A DNA stretch of 64,000 nt, from assembly GCF_014842915.1 (NCBI RefSeq), contig NZ_JACYXI010000006.1:62001-126000 (forward strand). Direction: 5' to 3'. Positions 25,277-33,998 of the stretch are shown piece after piece; the stretch's first letter is position 1, and each line of letters begins with the position of its first letter. Made by a program: the position numbers and the translations under genes. Under the pieces are notes generated by a model. That model was not told the DNA's origin, searched no databases, and worked only from the letters and a program-made list of their open reading frames with translations. Origin of the DNA: Roseibium litorale (GTDB lineage: Bacteria > Pseudomonadota > Alphaproteobacteria > Rhizobiales > Stappiaceae).

Positions 25277-26233
25277 ATGCACAGCTATTTGGAATTCGAA
25301 AAACCCGTTGCCGATATCGAAGGCAAGATCCAGGAACTGCGCGCCCTTGCAGCAGACGGAGAAGCCGTCAACATCGAGGACGAGATCGAACGTCTGAAGG
25401 CAAAGGCGTCCCAGACCCTCAAGGACCTCTATGCCAAGTTGACCCCGTGGCAGAAGACCCTGGTGGCCCGCCATCCGGACCGTCCCCACGCGCTCGACTA
25501 TATCTCCGGCCTGATCGAGGATTTCACGCCTCTCGCCGGTGATCGCAATTTCGCTGAAGACAACGCCCTGATCGCAGGCCTCGGCCGGTTCCGTGGCCAG
25601 TCGGTTGCGATCCTTGCCCAGGAAAAGGGTGCGGACACCCAGTCCCGCCTGAAGCACAATTTCGGCATGGCCCGTCCGGAAGGCTACCGCAAGGCAGTCC
25701 GCATCATGGACATGGCAGAACGTTTCTCCATTCCGGTGATCTCCCTCGTCGACACCGCCGGCGCCTATCCGGGCCGCGGCGCGGAAGAGCGCGGCCAGGC
25801 GGAAGCCATCGCCCGCTCCACCGACAAGGGCCTCGGCCTTGGCACGCCGACCATTTCCGTCATCATCGGTGAAGGCGGCTCCGGCGGGGCAATCGCTGTC
25901 GCAACGGCCAACAAGGTCCTGATGCTCGAGCATGCGATCTACTCGGTGATCTCTCCGGAAGGCGCGGCCTCCATCCTGTGGCGCGACAGCACCAAGGCGC
26001 AGGACGCGGCGACCAACATGAAGATCACCGCACAGGATCTGCTGCAGCTCGGCGTGATCGACGGCATCATCAAGGAGCCGGTTGGCGGCGGTCACCGCGC
26101 CAAGGAAACCGTCATCAATGAAGCGGGTGGCGCCATCGAAGGCGCGCTTGCAGACATGGCAGGCATGTCTCCGCAGGACCTGCGCAAGGCCCGCCGCGAG
26201 AAGTTCCTTGCCATCGGCCGGACCCTCGGCTGA
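25277..26233 (+). CDS. accA: Acetyl-CoA carboxylase carboxyltransferase subunit alpha
   Basis: AccA, with AccD, transfers the carboxyl group from biotin to acetyl-CoA to give malonyl-CoA, the first step of fatty-acid synthesis. The 318-residue protein starts MHSYLEFEKPVADIEGKIQE and has the crotonase-fold core: PEGYRKAVRIMDMAERF, LVDTAGAYPGRGAEERGQAEAI, IIGEGGSGGAIAV and ISPEGAASILWRD. The ATG at 25277 gives the standard length; a GTG at 25265 is the alternative. It is followed by a strong terminator. accD and the biotin subunits are elsewhere. Confidence 0.96.
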   Translation: MHSYLEFEKPVADIEGKIQELRALAADGEAVNIEDEIERLKAKASQTLKDLYAKLTPWQKTLVARHPDRPHALDYISGLIEDFTPLAGDRNFAEDNALIAGLGRFRGQSVAILAQEKGADTQSRLKHNFGMARPEGYRKAVRIMDMAERFSIPVISLVDTAGAYPGRGAEERGQAEAIARSTDKGLGLGTPTISVIIGEGGSGGAIAVATANKVLMLEHAIYSVISPEGAASILWRDSTKAQDAATNMKITAQDLLQLGVIDGIIKEPVGGGHRAKETVINEAGGAIEGALADMAGMSPQDLRKARREKFLAIGRTLG

Positions 26234-26276
26234 ACCGTTTTGCGGTAAATCTCCCCCATGGGGACATTTCTTTGAT

Positions 26277-26301
26277 AGGGGCGCCCGCAAGCGCCCCTTT
26301 T
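26277..26301 (+). terminator. Rho-independent terminator of accA
   Basis: AGGGGCGC (26277-26284), loop CCGCAA, and GCGCCCCT (26291-26298) followed by TTT. A smaller CCCC-at-GGGG hairpin precedes it. The rest of the gap to 26533 shows no gene. Confidence 0.88.
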
Positions 26302-26533
26302 GCCGTGTTTCGGACAGATTTTCAGGGCATTGAGCGGTTTAAAAATGTGCGGCACTTGCCTTTACGGCAAGCTTTTGATGAATTTGAACGACCAGGTTAA
26401 CAAGCCGTCAACCATAACGGCCTAGCCTCGACCCGCAGGCCCCCGGCCTGACGCCCATGCCGTTGGGCGGCCTTTCCGGGAACTGTCACCGAAGCCGGTT
26501 TATGCAAATGCCCGGCGCCAATGGATAGACGAC

Positions 26534-27799
26534 ATGGCAAACTGGCACAGACCGTCCGGGCGCGGAACCGCTGCCCACGGCAAGTTTCTGAAAGACTTCC
26601 GCCCGTCGCGCAGAATTCGCGGCGCGGCAGCAGCGATTCTGCTCGCCGCCGCGCTTGCCGGATGCCAGTCTGACGAATTCGTTGCCAGCGCCAACAAGGC
26701 CAAGGCCCCGGTTTCCGCGTCTATCAAGCGCAAGATGACCGAACTGGACATGCCTGCCCAGTCGCCGATCATGATCCGGATCTTCAAGGAAGATTCGACC
26801 CTTGAGGTCTGGAAGGAAAAGCGGAACGGCCGCTACGCCCTTCTGGATACGTTCGAGATCTGCAAATGGTCGGGAGACCTCGGTCCCAAGATCAAGGAAG
26901 GCGACCGGCAGGCTCCGGAAGGCTTCTATGAGATCACGCCGGGCCTGATGAACCCGAACTCGAACTACCATCTGGCCTTCAACATGGGCTTTCCGAACGC
27001 CTATGACCGCTCGCTCAACCGCACTGGCACGAACCTGATGGTTCATGGCGCCTGCTCTTCGCGCGGCTGCTACGCCATGACCGACAAGCAAGTGCAGGAT
27101 ATCTATGCCCTTGCCCGCGACAGCTTTGCCGGTGGCCAGCGCTCCTTCCAGGTTCAGGCCTTCCCGTTCCGCATGACGCCGGAAAACATGGCCAAGCACC
27201 ACGACAGCGAGCACATGGACTTCTGGCGCATGCTGAAGACCGGTTATGACCATTTCGAAGTCACCCAGGTGCCGCCGAAGGTTTCGGTTTGCGAAAAGAA
27301 ATATGTTTTCGACGCAACCACGCTTGTGGAAGGCGTACCCTTCCGCGCATCGGCCAAATGCCCGGACTATAAGGTTCCCGAGCCTCTGGAACGCCTCGTT
27401 GCCAAGAAACAGGCTGAAGACAACAAGGCCTTCGAGCAGCAAGTCGCCCGTTTGGAAGCCCGCAAGGAACGCGAACGCCGCTGGGCCGAAACCCAGTCAA
27501 AGATCGCCAGCGCGATCACCGGCGGCGGAGATCAACCTCAGCACGCCTCTCTGACCGCGCCCGTCGAAGCGCCGAAGACCGGGACAGCTACCGCAGCGGC
27601 CGCGCAAAGCAACGAAGCGGCAACCTCCACGCCGGTCGAAACCGCATTCGCAGCCGAACAGCCGGCCTCCTCCAGCTCGTCTCCCGGCAGCTTCCTGAAG
27701 CGCTGGCTGCCTTTTGGCGGTCCGGATGAGGACAACACACCGTCCCCCGAAGTGGGCCAGATCTCATCTGAAACGCCACCCGCCGCAAAGCCCCAGTAA
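26534..27799 (+). CDS. Lipoprotein L,D-transpeptidase family protein (YafK/DpaA-like)
   Basis: A 421-residue protein with a basic N-terminus, a hydrophobic stretch and a lipobox (ILLAAALAGC, Cys about residue 44), so it is probably a lipoprotein. The YkuD-type catalytic motif reads MVHGACSSRGCYAM (His and the second Cys catalytic), as in COG3034/YafK. E. coli YafK (DpaA/LdtF) cleaves the peptidoglycan-Lpp link; whether this one cuts or forms links is unknown. After about residue 285 a charged, Ala/Glu-rich coil and a low-complexity tail extend far beyond the domain. It is a single gene with its own upstream region after the accA terminator. Confidence 0.85.
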   Translation: MANWHRPSGRGTAAHGKFLKDFRPSRRIRGAAAAILLAAALAGCQSDEFVASANKAKAPVSASIKRKMTELDMPAQSPIMIRIFKEDSTLEVWKEKRNGRYALLDTFEICKWSGDLGPKIKEGDRQAPEGFYEITPGLMNPNSNYHLAFNMGFPNAYDRSLNRTGTNLMVHGACSSRGCYAMTDKQVQDIYALARDSFAGGQRSFQVQAFPFRMTPENMAKHHDSEHMDFWRMLKTGYDHFEVTQVPPKVSVCEKKYVFDATTLVEGVPFRASAKCPDYKVPEPLERLVAKKQAEDNKAFEQQVARLEARKERERRWAETQSKIASAITGGGDQPQHASLTAPVEAPKTGTATAAAAQSNEAATSTPVETAFAAEQPASSSSSPGSFLKRWLPFGGPDEDNTPSPEVGQISSETPPAAKPQ

Positions 27800-27860
27800 G
27801 CTAGTAATGTGAGCTGGAAAGCCTTGGGTTTCTATCGTCGCTGACGGACCCTATCCGGTC

Positions 27861-28580
27861 TCAAGCCCAGATCGCCATCCTGAGCCCCTTGCCATCTCTC
27901 TGATAGTCCTTGGGAAACGGCTCGGCCTGTCCCTTTGAAAGGCGGAGGGCAATCAAGGCGTTGGCGGAAGCATCAATCAGGTCGTCCCGTCCGCAGCCCT
28001 TGGGCAGCGGCTGATCAAGAAAAGCAGCTGTGAAGCCATGGGACATCAGCAGATCCCTGCGCTGATCGAGGCCAGGTCCGCTGGCCCGGCTTTTGACTTT
28101 CTTCGGCAGGCTCATGGCCCGCCCGCCATTCAGGCGCCAGAAGGCAAGTTCTGAATGAACTTCATATATCTTGCTCTCCAGGCCAGGCATCATGAGAGCA
28201 TCAATCTCCCGGACCTTGGGGAAAAGCATAAACCCTTGTTTGGAAACCTTTCTGGATGGGCGTGACGTTGCCTGCGCTATCCTGCAGGCTTCCCAATAGT
28301 CCTCAGCATAGACAGCAGCACGCGATGGCATAGAGAATACTGAGGATTGGCGGCCGGCAAGGAGAGGGCGGATAGCAGCTTCGCAAAGACGTCCCCCGGC
28401 CTCGATCTGCTCAGGCAGACCAATCGGCATGTCGACCGTCAGAACCGTGCTATCCTCAACAGCTTCAAGAAGTAATGAAAACGCGGAATAGTGCAGAAGC
28501 TCGGCTTCAAATTCCGCTTCCCCGCGCAGTCTAACCCCAATCCAACCGGATCTGCATCCATCGACCCCAACCACACTCAT
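27861..28580 (-). CDS. DUF429 domain-containing protein
   Basis: A 239-residue protein beginning MSVVGVDGCRSGWIGVRL. Its TVLTVDMPIGLPEQ segment with acidic residues is typical of DUF429, a predicted RNase H-like nuclease fold. RPLLAGRQSSVFSMPSRAA and DDLIDASANALIALRL are also family-like. Biochemical function is not established. The start is 18 bases from the pdxY stop on the same strand, so the two are probably cotranscribed with ispG upstream. No partner for a toxin-type or defence role is present. Confidence 0.82.
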   Translation of the reverse strand: MSVVGVDGCRSGWIGVRLRGEAEFEAELLHYSAFSLLLEAVEDSTVLTVDMPIGLPEQIEAGGRLCEAAIRPLLAGRQSSVFSMPSRAAVYAEDYWEACRIAQATSRPSRKVSKQGFMLFPKVREIDALMMPGLESKIYEVHSELAFWRLNGGRAMSLPKKVKSRASGPGLDQRRDLLMSHGFTAAFLDQPLPKGCGRDDLIDASANALIALRLSKGQAEPFPKDYQRDGKGLRMAIWA

Positions 28581-28598
28581 AACGAGACCCCCCCCAGA

Positions 28599-29504
28599 TT
28601 AGCTCTTCTGAGTGGTAATCTCCATCACCCGGCGGCTGGAGACAAGGGCCATGGGGCGGCCAAGAGACATCTGCTCTTCGGCAAAGAGCAATTCGTCCGC
28701 TCCCTTCTTCACGCTGCGGGCAACCATTTCGAAAGTCGACCCGGCAGAGCGGACAAGCGCCTCCTCATCCGGCAGACCGTCCAGCAGACGGCTCAGGAAC
28801 AGGGCGGACATCAGGTCGCCGGTTCCCTTGGGCGGGTTGGCAATCACAGCATGTTCCGCCGCCACCGCCCCGCGCCGCATGACCAGCAGGTTGGAGATGG
28901 CGTTCCGGCGCAAAGCCGGCGCGGAGGTAACCAGAACCCGTTCGACACCCAGAGACCGGGCAGCGGCAACCGCCTGCATCTCGCTGGTGATGTCCCGGTC
29001 CGTCATCCAGCCCAGCTCAAACGAATTGGGCGTCACGATATCCGCCAGCGGCACCAGTTTGTCCCGGATGGCCGCAGCCGTTGCCTTGGGCACATAAAGG
29101 CCGTTGCGGTCCGGGCTGAAATGATCACCCATCACCGGATCGCACAGGTAAACCGCATCCGGAGACGCTTGTTTCACCGCCTTGACCAGCCCGGCAATGG
29201 CCGGCGCCTGATCCGCATCCCCCAGATATCCTGAGATGATGCCGCCAATCTCGGAAAGCTTGCTCGAGGCTGCCAGATCTGCGGCAATCGCCGCAAAGTC
29301 CTGAACCGGAGGGGTGATGCGCGTGCCGGGCCCCTGCCCGGGATGCCAGGGCAGCAGGACGGTCGGCAGGAACCACACAGGATGGCCCAGACGCTCCAGC
29401 GTGAAGACCATACCCCGTCCGCTGATCCCGCCCCGGACAACCTGAGAGGTGATCACAAGAATGGTTTTCTTCGCCGGGCCGGGCACGGCGGGTGTCTGGT
29501 TCAT
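28599..29504 (-). CDS. pdxY: Pyridoxal kinase PdxY
   Basis: A 301-residue ribokinase-fold kinase that phosphorylates pyridoxal to pyridoxal 5'-phosphate in the salvage pathway. Features include ITSQVVRGGISGRGMVFTLE, VYLCDPVMGDHFSPDRNGLYV, IVTPNSFELGWMTDRDI and the anion-hole motif NPPKGTGDLMSALFLSRL with the catalytic Asp. The ATG at 29504 is used. It lies 14 bases after ispG on the same strand. ispG, pdxY and DUF429 look like one operon, possibly by convenience as no shared pathway is obvious. Confidence 0.93.
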   Translation of the reverse strand: MNQTPAVPGPAKKTILVITSQVVRGGISGRGMVFTLERLGHPVWFLPTVLLPWHPGQGPGTRITPPVQDFAAIAADLAASSKLSEIGGIISGYLGDADQAPAIAGLVKAVKQASPDAVYLCDPVMGDHFSPDRNGLYVPKATAAAIRDKLVPLADIVTPNSFELGWMTDRDITSEMQAVAAARSLGVERVLVTSAPALRRNAISNLLVMRRGAVAAEHAVIANPPKGTGDLMSALFLSRLLDGLPDEEALVRSAGSTFEMVARSVKKGADELLFAEEQMSLGRPMALVSSRRVMEITTQKS

Positions 29505-29518
29505 GATGTCCTCTTTGC

Positions 29519-30781
29519 TCAGGACCTGCTGGCCTGAGAGGCCTTGCCGGGAGCGCCGAAACGCCGCTCGATATAGTCGAGGACCATTTGCTTGAACTCG
29601 TCGGCAATGCCTTCACCGCGCAAGGTGGTCACCTTCTCCCCGTCGATGAAGACCGGTGCAGACGGCGTTTCCCCGGTCCCTGGAAGCGAGATGCCGATAT
29701 CCGCATGCTTGGATTCGCCGGGGCCATTCACAATGCAGCCCATCACGGCAACGTTCAGGCCTTCGACACCCGGATACTGCTCCCGCCAGATGGGCATGGA
29801 GACGCGGATATGATCCTGAATGTCCTGGGCCAGTTCCTGGAAGACGGTCGAGGTCGTGCGGCCACAGCCGGGGCAAGCTGCGACGACGGGCACAAAGGCC
29901 CGGAAGCCCATGACCTGCAGCAGCTCTTGCGCCACCTGCACCTCGCGGGTGCGGTCACCGCCAGGCTCCGGCGTCAGGGACACGCGGATCGTGTCACCAA
30001 TGCCCTGCTGCAGCAGGATGCCCATGGAGGCCGCCGAAGACACAATGCCCTTGGTGCCCATGCCCGCTTCCGTCAGGCCCAGATGCAGCGCATAATCGCA
30101 GCGCTCAGCCAAGTCCGCATAGACCGCGATCAGGTCTTGAACCTGGCTGACCTTGGCCGACAGGATGATCTTGTCCCGGCCCATGCCGAGATTCTCGGCC
30201 CGCTGCGCGGACAGAAGACCCGACTGGATGATCGCTTCTCGCATCACCGCGGCTGCCGAGACCGGCGTTGCACTGACCGCGTTTTCATCCATCAATTTGG
30301 TCAGAAGCTCCTGATCCAGAGAGCCCCAGTTTACCCCGATCCGCACGGCCTTGCCGTGCTTCATGGCGATCTCGATGATCTGCGAGAACTGCGTGTCGCG
30401 CTTGGCCTTGAAGCCGACATTGCCCGGATTGATCCGGTATTTATCAAGCGCGGCAGCGCAGTCCGGATAATCGCTCAGCAGCTTGTGGCCAATGTAGTGG
30501 AAGTCCCCGACCAGCGGCACATTGATGCCGATCCGGTCCAGACGCTCGCGGATCCGTGGCACCTGGGCCGCGGCCTCCGGCCGGTCCACCGTAATGCGGA
30601 CGAGTTCCGATCCGGCCCGGGCCAGCGCTGCCACCTGCGCAACGGTGGCATCCGCATCGGCGGTGTCCGTATTGGTCATGGACTGCACCACGACAGGAGC
30701 ATCGCCCCCTACCGTCACGCTGCCAACCTTCACCGCAACCGAATGGCGCCGGGTCTTGGGTTTTGCAAAATTGTCGATCAT
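29519..30781 (-). CDS. ispG: 4-hydroxy-3-methylbut-2-enyl-diphosphate synthase
   Basis: IspG (GcpE) is the iron-sulfur enzyme converting methylerythritol cyclodiphosphate to HMBPP in the non-mevalonate isoprenoid pathway. The 420-residue protein begins [20 protein letters not shown] and has the TIM-barrel motif [20 protein letters not shown]. The cluster-binding cysteines are in [13 protein letters not shown] and [13 protein letters not shown]. The start at 30781 gives the standard N-terminus; the in-frame extension to 30880 is rejected. Electrons would come from flavodoxin or ferredoxin. The first membrane-protein paralogue at 31034 is divergent. Confidence 0.96.
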   Translation of the reverse strand: MIDNFAKPKTRRHSVAVKVGSVTVGGDAPVVVQSMTNTDTADADATVAQVAALARAGSELVRITVDRPEAAAQVPRIRERLDRIGINVPLVGDFHYIGHKLLSDYPDCAAALDKYRINPGNVGFKAKRDTQFSQIIEIAMKHGKAVRIGVNWGSLDQELLTKLMDENAVSATPVSAAAVMREAIIQSGLLSAQRAENLGMGRDKIILSAKVSQVQDLIAVYADLAERCDYALHLGLTEAGMGTKGIVSSAASMGILLQQGIGDTIRVSLTPEPGGDRTREVQVAQELLQVMGFRAFVPVVAACPGCGRTTSTVFQELAQDIQDHIRVSMPIWREQYPGVEGLNVAVMGCIVNGPGESKHADIGISLPGTGETPSAPVFIDGEKVTTLRGEGIADEFKQMVLDYIERRFGAPGKASQASRS

Positions 30782-30967
30782 AGGATCTGCCGTCTTGTTG
30801 CGTCCTTGGGTCAGGAACAGGAGATTTCTTCCGCCCCCGGACCTTACCGCCTGATTAGTGCCCCCGCGCCAAAAGGGCAATGGCGCAGGCTGTGGCCAGA
30901 CATTTCATATGGACGCACAATCAGAGGATTGCCAGCAAGGATCTTTGATTTATACACCTAGAGAGAC

Positions 30968-30982
30968 CTGATCACCGATCAG
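30968..30982. promoter_or_regulatory. Palindrome upstream of the membrane-protein triplet
   Basis: CTGATC-acc-GATCAG is a perfect 6 bp dyad about 50 bases before the TTG start at 31034. It follows an AT-rich TTTATACACC. It is a plausible operator for the triplet; no regulator is identified. Confidence 0.35.
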
Positions 30983-31033
30983 AGCACGTCATAGCTGCAT
31001 TGGGCCACTTGGGCAGAACAGAAGGACTCCTCC

Positions 31034-31849
31034 TTGTTCAAACGCATTCTCCTTGACGCATTCCGTCTTGTCTTCTGCAATCTGAGCATTGTTTTCCGCA
31101 TCTGCAGCACATGGCTCGTGGTGCTCCTGATTTGCCAGGTTGGCATCATTCAAATGACACCTTCACTTTCCGAATTCCACTTGGGAGGGCTGACCGGTCA
31201 CTTCTACGCATTGCAGCTCCTCTATTTCACGAAACAGCTGCTCCCGGCGGTCATGCAGAGTGTCTACGAGTTTGCCGCATCCGCCTCCATTGCCGTGGCT
31301 TTCCACCGGTACGCATTGTTGGGAGAGAGACCCAACCGCCTGCATTTTAAGTTCCGCCGGAGAGAAATAAAGTTCACGGGAAAGCTGCTTGTGCTGAGCG
31401 CCATCCCCGCAGCCTTCATTGTCCTTCGTGTCATGGCGATCATGATGATGGAGGACATCGAACTTGTCTTTACCGTTGGAGATCCGCTCCGCCTGGCTGT
31501 GTCATTCCTGATAGCCCCTCTTCTTCTCCGGGCCGCTCTTGCTCTGCCGGCAAGCGCCATTGACCATCCAATCGGGTTCCGGGCTGCTTACAACTACGGC
31601 AAGGGCCTTGGCTTGCCGATGTTCGGCGCCACCCTTGTGTTGCTCATACCCGTCTTTCTTACCAATTACGCTCTTCCTCGGTCCGTTTCGTTGCTGGATC
31701 AGGGTTCAGCCACAGTCTTCCCGCAGATCAAAACCATGCTGCTTCCCCCAGTGCTCCTTGTCGTCAAATGCCTGGTCACCACCGCCGTCATTACCGCTGC
31801 GTACCGCATTGCCGCCGAGCGCCTCCGGCCAACCAATGTTTCCCTCTGA
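31034..31849 (+). CDS. Membrane protein of tandem triplet, copy 1
   Basis: A 271-residue polytopic protein (about six hydrophobic segments) starting at a TTG: MFKRILLDAFRLVFCNLSIV. No named family is recognised. It shares with its two neighbours an N-terminal amphipathic MFKRIL(L/S)DAF, a central motif SIAVAFHRYALLGERPNRLH, a later LPASAIDHPIGFRAAYN and a C-terminal TAVITAAYRIAAERL. An AAGGA sits upstream of the TTG. It is the most divergent of the three copies, with Arg/Lys-rich FKFRRREIKF where the others have milder sequence. Function is unknown; an inner-membrane scaffold or transport accessory role would be a guess. Confidence 0.8.
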   Translation: MFKRILLDAFRLVFCNLSIVFRICSTWLVVLLICQVGIIQMTPSLSEFHLGGLTGHFYALQLLYFTKQLLPAVMQSVYEFAASASIAVAFHRYALLGERPNRLHFKFRRREIKFTGKLLVLSAIPAAFIVLRVMAIMMMEDIELVFTVGDPLRLAVSFLIAPLLLRAALALPASAIDHPIGFRAAYNYGKGLGLPMFGATLVLLIPVFLTNYALPRSVSLLDQGSATVFPQIKTMLLPPVLLVVKCLVTTAVITAAYRIAAERLRPTNVSL

Positions 31850-31905
31850 GGGGCAGCCTTGAGGAAAACAAGACTGCAAGACCAGCAAAAAATTTGTACT
31901 CACAG

Positions 31906-31936
31906 GAGCTGCAAGCCATAGTGGCAGCTCTGTTTT
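31906..31936 (+). terminator. Hairpin with T-run between copies 1 and 2
   Basis: GAGCTGC (31906-31912) and GCAGCTC (31924-31930) form a 7 bp stem followed by TGTTTT. It could partly terminate transcription after copy 1, just upstream of the copy 2 TTG start. Confidence 0.45.
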
Positions 31937-31961
31937 CTCGAACACTCTCAGGATCAACCGG

Positions 31962-32723
31962 TTGTTCAAACGCATTCTCTCCGACGCATTCCATCAGACG
32001 TTCAATAATCTAGATGTGGTCTTCAAGATGTGCGGCGCCTGGTTCGCTTTGCAGTTCACGCTTTCGGTGATTATCTTGGCGTTTCCTTCAAGCCCAGGAG
32101 AGACATCTGCACCCGCATTTTTTGCGTGGCTGGCGGCAATCATAACCATGGTGCTTTCTTGGTCTTCCATCGCAGTCGCCTGGCATCGTTTTGTTCTTAC
32201 CGGGGAAAAGCCAAACACCATTCATCTGCGCTTCGGCAGCTTGGAGTTCTGGTTTCTGCTGCGAGCCCTGCTGATCGGACTGATCGGCTTGCTTATGTTC
32301 CTTCCAGTTGCGGCAATTGGCCTTACCCTTAGCACCGCCTCTTCAGGCATCCTGATGCCGCTTCTGGCCACAGGCATCGCCTACCTTTTCCTCAGCCAGT
32401 TCCTGATGCGTTTCAATCTGGCACTGCCTGCAACAGCTATAGATCAGCCCTTGGGAATCGGCGAAGCCTTCACGCTCGGCGAAGGCGTAGGCCTTCAGAT
32501 GGTATTTGCAAGCATCGTGCTGATACTGCCATTTACTCTGGCGACGGAATTCATCGAGTATCTGCTCAATCTGGCCGCAGCAAGTCTGCCGCTCATTCTC
32601 ATCCAGATCAAATTCGCGCTGTTAGAAATACTGCTTCAAATCATCGTCACCGTCTTGGGCATTGCCGTCATCACCGCGGGTTACCGCACCGCCATCGAGC
32701 GTGAGCAAGATTCGAACGCTTGA
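31962..32723 (+). CDS. Membrane protein of tandem triplet, copy 2
   Basis: A 253-residue paralogue of copies 1 and 3, again with a TTG start: MFKRILSDAFHQTFNNLDVV. AGGA lies 10 bases upstream. Shared motifs are SSIAVAWHRFVLTGEKPNTIH, LPATAIDQPLGIGEAF and VLGIAVITAGYRTAIERE. Six hydrophobic segments are apparent, including a very hydrophobic pair around FLLRALLIGLIGLLMFLPVAAIG. The conserved His-Arg pair after the second or third helix and the Pro-Leu-Gly motif suggest a common functional site. The family is not recognised. Confidence 0.8.
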   Translation: MFKRILSDAFHQTFNNLDVVFKMCGAWFALQFTLSVIILAFPSSPGETSAPAFFAWLAAIITMVLSWSSIAVAWHRFVLTGEKPNTIHLRFGSLEFWFLLRALLIGLIGLLMFLPVAAIGLTLSTASSGILMPLLATGIAYLFLSQFLMRFNLALPATAIDQPLGIGEAFTLGEGVGLQMVFASIVLILPFTLATEFIEYLLNLAAASLPLILIQIKFALLEILLQIIVTVLGIAVITAGYRTAIEREQDSNA

Positions 32724-32870
32724 GGGATCAGGGTACCATTCCCCTTGATAAATCTCACGTAAGGGTCTCCCGAGCAGCAGGTATCAAAACAAGCCACTTC
32801 GAAGGCAAGTCACACCGAACAATCATTTGAGCAAAAGACTGCTCACTCAAAAAATTAGAGGAAGTTTCTC

Positions 32871-33656
32871 TTGTTCAAGCGCATTCTCTCCGACGCCTTT
32901 TCCCTTGTTTTCAGCAGTCTTGACGTGGTTTTCAGGGCTTGCGGCGCCTGGTTCCTGCTGCTTCTGGTATTTCAGATCTGCATCATGGTCTTCGTGCCGG
33001 AACTCACGAGTGCCGGGGCCTCCAGTACCAGCGGCCCCAGCACCTCCGCGCTCTTCATGACCCTTGTCAGCGGCATTTTCAGCCTGGTTTCTTCCGCCTC
33101 CATTGGCGTTGCCTGGCATCGCTATGGCCTGCTTGGCGAGGTCCCGGATCTGATCCATCTGAAGGTCGGCGGACTGGAACTGAGCTTTATCGGTAAATCC
33201 CTGCTGATCATGCTGGTCACCGTAGCGGTCTTCCTTCCGGTCGGTCTCGTCGCTTTCGGCCTTTCGGCTCTGATTGGGTCCGGCATCGTCGCAGTGATCA
33301 TCTACGGGGCCGCCTTCATTTTCCTGGTTCCGCATTTGATGCGGCTGAATCTGATGCTGCCAGCAACTGCGGTCGAACGGCCGATCGGTCTGAAGGAAGC
33401 CCATGCCTTGGGTGTCGGGCTGGGCTGGCCGATGATTGGCGCTGGCATTGTCCTGTCCTTACCCTTCATCCTCGCCAGCGTTGGACTTCAGATGATCCTG
33501 ACCTTCGTCGCGGCAGGCCTTCCCCTGGTGCTGATCCAGTTCAAATTCATGCTTCTGGGCCTGCTGATCCAGATCATCGTGACCGTGCTGGGCATTTCAG
33601 TCATCACCGCCGGATACCGGCTGGCGCTGGAGCGGCAAAATCAGGGCACGGCCTGA
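32871..33656 (+). CDS. Membrane protein of tandem triplet, copy 3
   Basis: A 261-residue paralogue, TTG start after AGAGGAAG: MFKRILSDAFSLVFSSLDVVF. It is closest to copy 2 and shares IGVAWHRYGLLGEVPDLIH, LPATAVERPIGLKEAHALG and VLGISVITAGYRLALERQ. The near-identical first 20 to 25 bases of all three genes indicate recent duplication or gene conversion at the 5' end, with divergent middles. A 9 bp hairpin at 33671 follows and probably ends the cluster. Function is unknown. Confidence 0.82.
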   Translation: MFKRILSDAFSLVFSSLDVVFRACGAWFLLLLVFQICIMVFVPELTSAGASSTSGPSTSALFMTLVSGIFSLVSSASIGVAWHRYGLLGEVPDLIHLKVGGLELSFIGKSLLIMLVTVAVFLPVGLVAFGLSALIGSGIVAVIIYGAAFIFLVPHLMRLNLMLPATAVERPIGLKEAHALGVGLGWPMIGAGIVLSLPFILASVGLQMILTFVAAGLPLVLIQFKFMLLGLLIQIIVTVLGISVITAGYRLALERQNQGTA

Positions 33657-33670
33657 CACTGCGTCGAACT

Positions 33671-33694
33671 GTCCGGCAGTATTCTCTGCCGGAC
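33671..33694 (+). terminator. Hairpin after the membrane-protein triplet
   Basis: GTCCGGCAG, loop TATTCT, CTGCCGGAC: a perfect 9 bp stem 14 bases after the copy 3 stop. The following TTAGTCCTT is only weakly T-rich. Confidence 0.6.
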
Positions 33695-33998
33695 TTAGTC
33701 CTTCGGGCTGGAAATTGCTGCTACGCACACCAAGTATCTCGTGGTCAGACAGCAAACGGGACCAGACCTGACCTCACGCTCCGGCGTGGATCAAACCGAT
33801 CAATTTCCTGCATAATTTGCCAATCCTTCCAGGCCTTTTCCCGCCTGCTGCCTCCCGGTTAAAGATTTTGCACGACGACAAGCCCCGCCCTTCCAAAGGC
33901 AGCCTTCATTAAATATCCGCAAGGATACAAAAGTGATGTTGCAGTGCGGATAAACATCGGAAAAAGTCGTCCTGCCCATTGAAGAGGAGATTTTGGAA
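33695..33998. other. Non-coding gap before bdhA
   Basis: No gene or clear RNA is seen in these 304 bases. The stretch becomes AT-richer towards the end (ATTAAATATCCGCAAGGATACAAAAG) and should contain the bdhA promoter. AAGAGGAG at about 33982-33989 is the bdhA ribosome site. Confidence 0.4.

Noticed and set aside
29588-30961. A 457-codon plus-strand frame over ispG
   Set aside because: Shadow of ispG, whose cluster-binding cysteines and length are unambiguous.
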